The notes under the pieces were generated by a model, which did no database searches, was not told where the DNA came from, and saw nothing but the letters and a program-made list of their open reading frames with translations. DNA of 32,610 nucleotides from Dehalococcoidia bacterium (GTDB lineage Bacteria; Chloroflexota; Dehalococcoidia; DSTF01; WHTK01), in assembly GCA_035574915.1 (NCBI GenBank), contig DATLYJ010000109.1, positions 1 through 32,610 of the forward strand, given 5' to 3'. Both the position numbers and the translations under genes were made by a program. This document shows, piece by piece, positions 30,552-32,610 of the stretch (position 1 is its first letter; the number at the start of each line of letters is the position of its first letter).

Positions 30552-31228
30552 CAGTCGAACCTGTAGCCCACGCCGCGGACCGTAATCAGACGCGCCGGCT
30601 TCGAGGGCTCGGCCTCGATCTTCTGGCGGAGCCAGCTGACGTGGACGTCCACGGTGCGGCTATCGCCGGCGAAGTCGTAGCCCCAGACCTGGCTCAAGAG
30701 TTGGTCCCGGCTGAAGGCGCGGCCGCGGTTCTTCATGAAAAACGCCAGCAGCTCATACTCCTTGGGCTTCAGTACTAGTTCTACGCCCCCCTTCGTCGCC
30801 TCGCGGCGGGTCAGGTCGAGGACTATGTCGCCCGCCGTCAGCCTCTCGTGCTCGCCGGCCGCGCCCATTTCGCCGCGGCGCAGAAGGGCGCCGACGCGCG
30901 CCAGCAGCTCGCGCATGCTGAAAGGCTTGGTCACGTAGTCGTCGGCGCCGAGCTCGAGGCCAACGACCTTGTCTGTCTCCTCCGCGCGGGCAGTGAGGAT
31001 GAGGATGGGCACGGTGGACTCGCGCCGCAGGACGCGGCAGATCTCGAGGCCGCTCATACCCGGGAGCATCAGATCCAGGATGACGGCATCAGGGTGCTGC
31101 GCGCGGGCAAGGGAGAGGCCGGTCTCTCCGTCGGTGGCGGCGAGGACGCGGTGTCCTTCGCGCTCCAGGTTGTAGCGGAGCGCCGCTACGAGTGTGGGTT
31201 CGTCTTCAATGATCAGGACGTTCTTCAA
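30551..31228 (-). CDS. phoB: PhoB-type response regulator
   Basis: The 225-aa OmpR/PhoB regulator has a receiver domain (acidic pair Glu8/Asp9 in IIEDE, phospho-acceptor Asp52 in LDLMLPGMSG, Lys in VTKPFS) and a winged helix (KPKEYELLAFFMKNRGRAFS, VDVHVSWLRQKIE, TVRGVGYRFD). TTG 31228 opens with the KNVLIIEDE receiver start; the frame extends 199 codons upstream but that part is antisense to the divergent secreted protein gene. No ribosome site is evident before the TTG. The gene heads the phoB-phoR-phoU-DUF47-pit operon behind the promoter at 31259-31289. It is more distant from the three KdpE-like regulators than they are from each other. Confidence 0.93.
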   Translation of the reverse strand: MKNVLIIEDEPTLVAALRYNLEREGHRVLAATDGETGLSLARAQHPDAVILDLMLPGMSGLEICRVLRRESTVPILILTARAEETDKVVGLELGADDYVTKPFSMRELLARVGALLRRGEMGAAGEHERLTAGDIVLDLTRREATKGGVELVLKPKEYELLAFFMKNRGRAFSRDQLLSQVWGYDFAGDSRTVDVHVSWLRQKIEAEPSKPARLITVRGVGYRFD

Positions 31229-31258
31229 CGAGCATAATCCCGCGTGCCTTCCGATTTG

Positions 31259-31289
31259 ATGATACGCCCCGCCGGCCGCCGGCTGCCAA
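31259..31289 (-). promoter_or_regulatory. promoter of the pho operon
   Basis: On the minus strand TTGGCA (31284-31289) and TATCAT (31259-31264) are separated by 19 bp. The predicted transcript would have a leader of about 24 nt before TTG 31228. No obvious Pho-box direct repeats were seen. Confidence 0.45.
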
Positions 31290-31314
31290 CGGGCGCCGCA
31301 CGCCGCCCGCGCGT

Positions 31315-31344
31315 TTGACCGCACTCGCCGGGCCAAACTATCAT
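31315..31344 (+). promoter_or_regulatory. promoter of the secreted repeat protein gene
   Basis: TTGACC (31315-31320) and TATCAT (31339-31344) are separated by 18 bp, each one mismatch from consensus. Transcription should start near 31351, about 22 nt before TTG 31373. The -10 box is identical to that of the divergent pho promoter 50 bp away. Confidence 0.6.
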
Positions 31345-31372
31345 CCCTGCGGGCGGGGTAGAGAGTGGGCCT

Positions 31373-32610
31373 TTGAGGATACTGCGCAACCGCCTGCGCC
31401 GCAGCCGGCGCCCCTATCAGGCATTTGCCGCCATCACCGGCCTTCTCGTTGCCGTCCTCGTAGTCTTCGCCACGCCGGAGGGCGCCGCGCGCGCCAGAAC
31501 GGGCTACTCCTTCGGCGTCGAGAACTCCTGGATCCGCGTCCAGAACATCGGCAACGCCAACGCGACAGTCGAGGTCGACTACTTCGACGAGCAGGGGCGC
31601 CTGGCCGGCAAGGACACCTGCCCCTCGCCCGTCTGCCCGCCGATGTTCCCGGGTAGCGGCTGGACCTTCTTCCAACGCGACAACCCCAGCCTGCCGCCGG
31701 GCTTCCAGGGCTCCGCCGTAGTGTCCACGGACCAACCGATTGTGGCGATCATGGCTAAGGACGTCTTCCGGGGTTCGAACTTCGCCATCGCCGGGGACAC
31801 GGTCACGACGGGGCCGGGGTCGCACAGGCTATTCCTGCCCCTGACCGCGAAGCGGGACGGACCCCTGCGCGACTGGCAGGGCCGCTTCGCCGTCCAGAAC
31901 ATGAGCGACACCGTCACGGCCTGCCTGACGATCACCTACCTCTCGAACTACACGGATTCCGAGATCGCCTGGGAGCCATACAAGCCCGGGGCCGCGGGCG
32001 CGCCGCGATTGCCCGGCTGTCCCAACGGCGGCATGCCCCTGGCCCCGCGCGCTACCCTGTTCCGCGACCCGGACACTATGCCCGTCCCGGAGCAGTTCAC
32101 GGGCTCCGTGCGGATCGACCTCCACAAGAACGCGGCCAACCAGGGGCCGGAGCGGCAGTTCATCTCCGCGACAGCGGACACCTGGAACAGCCTGTTCAGC
32201 CCCTTCGCGTCCTACCGGGCCCTGGACGAAAGCGAGCTGGGGACGGACATCATCCTGCCCCTGATCGACAGGCAGGTAGGGCCCGGGAACTCCTACAGCA
32301 CCCACTTCCAGATCGTGAACAAAGACCCAACGCGGCCGGCGCGCGTCGACCTGCGTTTCGACGGGTTCGACCTGAGCAGCGGCGTGGCCCAGTTCGTCTC
32401 GAAGACCAACACGATCACGGTGCGCGGCGCCCGCCTCTGCTTCCAGGACCGCGACGACTTCGCGAACTGCCTCGCGCCAGGTGAGAGGCTGCCCTTCAAC
32501 TTCGTCGGCACCGTCCGTCTCACCTCCAGCGAGCCGATCGGCGTGATCGTGAACCGCGCCACCAGCCTGGGCGACACCTTCACCAACTATCGCGGCATCC
32601 GTCCGGCCGA
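31373..32610 (+). CDS. secreted beta-module repeat protein (partial, runs off the window)
   Basis: The frame is open for 412 codons from TTG 31373 to the last base. A basic N-terminus and hydrophobic stretch (AITGLLVAVLVVFATPEGAA, about 20-39) form a signal peptide or anchor. Three degenerate modules follow: from about 52 (SWIRVQNIGNANATVEVDYF ... GSAVVSTDQPIVAI), about 153 (LFLPLTAK ... RFAVQNMSDTVTACLTITYL ... FTGSVRIDL) and about 293 (IILPLIDR ... HFQIVNKDPTRPARVDLRF ... FVGTVRLTSSEPIGVIVN). Each looks like a beta-sandwich domain. I recall similar arrays in Chloroflexota surface proteins; binding partner unknown. Cysteines occur as apparent pairs (83/88, 184/216, 356/366). The TTG fits the promoter at 31315-31344; GAGAGTGGG upstream is at best a weak ribosome site. 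Confidence 0.75.
   Translation, partial: MRILRNRLRRSRRPYQAFAAITGLLVAVLVVFATPEGAARARTGYSFGVENSWIRVQNIGNANATVEVDYFDEQGRLAGKDTCPSPVCPPMFPGSGWTFFQRDNPSLPPGFQGSAVVSTDQPIVAIMAKDVFRGSNFAIAGDTVTTGPGSHRLFLPLTAKRDGPLRDWQGRFAVQNMSDTVTACLTITYLSNYTDSEIAWEPYKPGAAGAPRLPGCPNGGMPLAPRATLFRDPDTMPVPEQFTGSVRIDLHKNAANQGPERQFISATADTWNSLFSPFASYRALDESELGTDIILPLIDRQVGPGNSYSTHFQIVNKDPTRPARVDLRFDGFDLSSGVAQFVSKTNTITVRGARLCFQDRDDFANCLAPGERLPFNFVGTVRLTSSEPIGVIVNRATSLGDTFTNYRGIRPA

Noticed and set aside
29286-30566. 426-codon plus-strand open frame
   Set aside because: Antisense shadow of phoR.

Overview
This 32.6 kb, very GC-rich window reads as ordinary bacterial chromosome: dense gene packing, many 4-nt start/stop overlaps, frequent GTG and TTG starts, no phage, insertion sequence or CRISPR array. 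The best guess for the host is a member of the Chloroflexota. The reasons are KdpE-like response regulators ending in a YLRVWVSRLRSKLE-type segment, TadE/TadG-like pseudopilins, and a final secreted protein built from the 'VQN...A.V...Y...G / F.GSA.VSTDQPI' beta modules that I associate with that phylum. This placement is inference; no rRNA is present.

Layout. 1-1730: a lipoprotein serine hydrolase (class A beta-lactamase fold) with a good promoter, then an uncharacterised gene with no normal start codon. 1781-4340 (minus): an orphan OmpR/KdpE-type regulator, a strong terminator, and a TadG-TadE pair. 4341-4862: a structured non-coding stretch and a possible 67-aa membrane protein. 4863-9057 (minus): a divergent phosphoketolase-family enzyme, acetate kinase and a hypothetical gene. 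9300-12508: a type II NADH dehydrogenase whose 5' end looks frameshifted, followed by two more orphan regulators, paralogous to the first, facing each other. 12774-13945: a small four-helix membrane protein, a histidine-rich membrane-anchored protein and a cysteine-free A-type (HesB/IscA-fold) protein. 14011-15026: tRNA-Met(CAT), rplM, rpsI.

15183-19624 (minus): acyl-CoA synthetase (AlkK type), phosphohexomutase and SIS-domain sugar-phosphate isomerase. Two 7-bp tandem repeat arrays sit on either side of the acyl-CoA synthetase. 20072-26809 (plus): six overlapping genes for a surface glycan: GT4, GT2, methyltransferase, DegT aminotransferase, phosphoglycosyl transferase and a membrane FlaA1/CapD-type sugar nucleotide enzyme in which two normally catalytic residues are changed. 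26816-31228 (minus): a phosphate cluster phoB-phoR-phoU-DUF47-pit. 31373 to the end: a secreted repeat protein read divergently from phoB and running off the window.

Functional links. The mutase and isomerase can supply hexose phosphates to the neighbouring glycan genes. The phosphoketolase-like enzyme plus acetate kinase would give acetate and ATP from sugar phosphates, if the enzyme really makes acetyl phosphate. The Pho cluster joins phosphate sensing (PhoR/PhoB/PhoU) to a low-affinity Pit-type carrier in place of the usual Pst ABC transporter. I found no clear previously undescribed system. The most interesting leads are the altered CapD-family active site, the heptamer arrays, the histidine-rich/cysteine-less pair, the three kinase-less regulators and the NDH-2 leader frame conflict.
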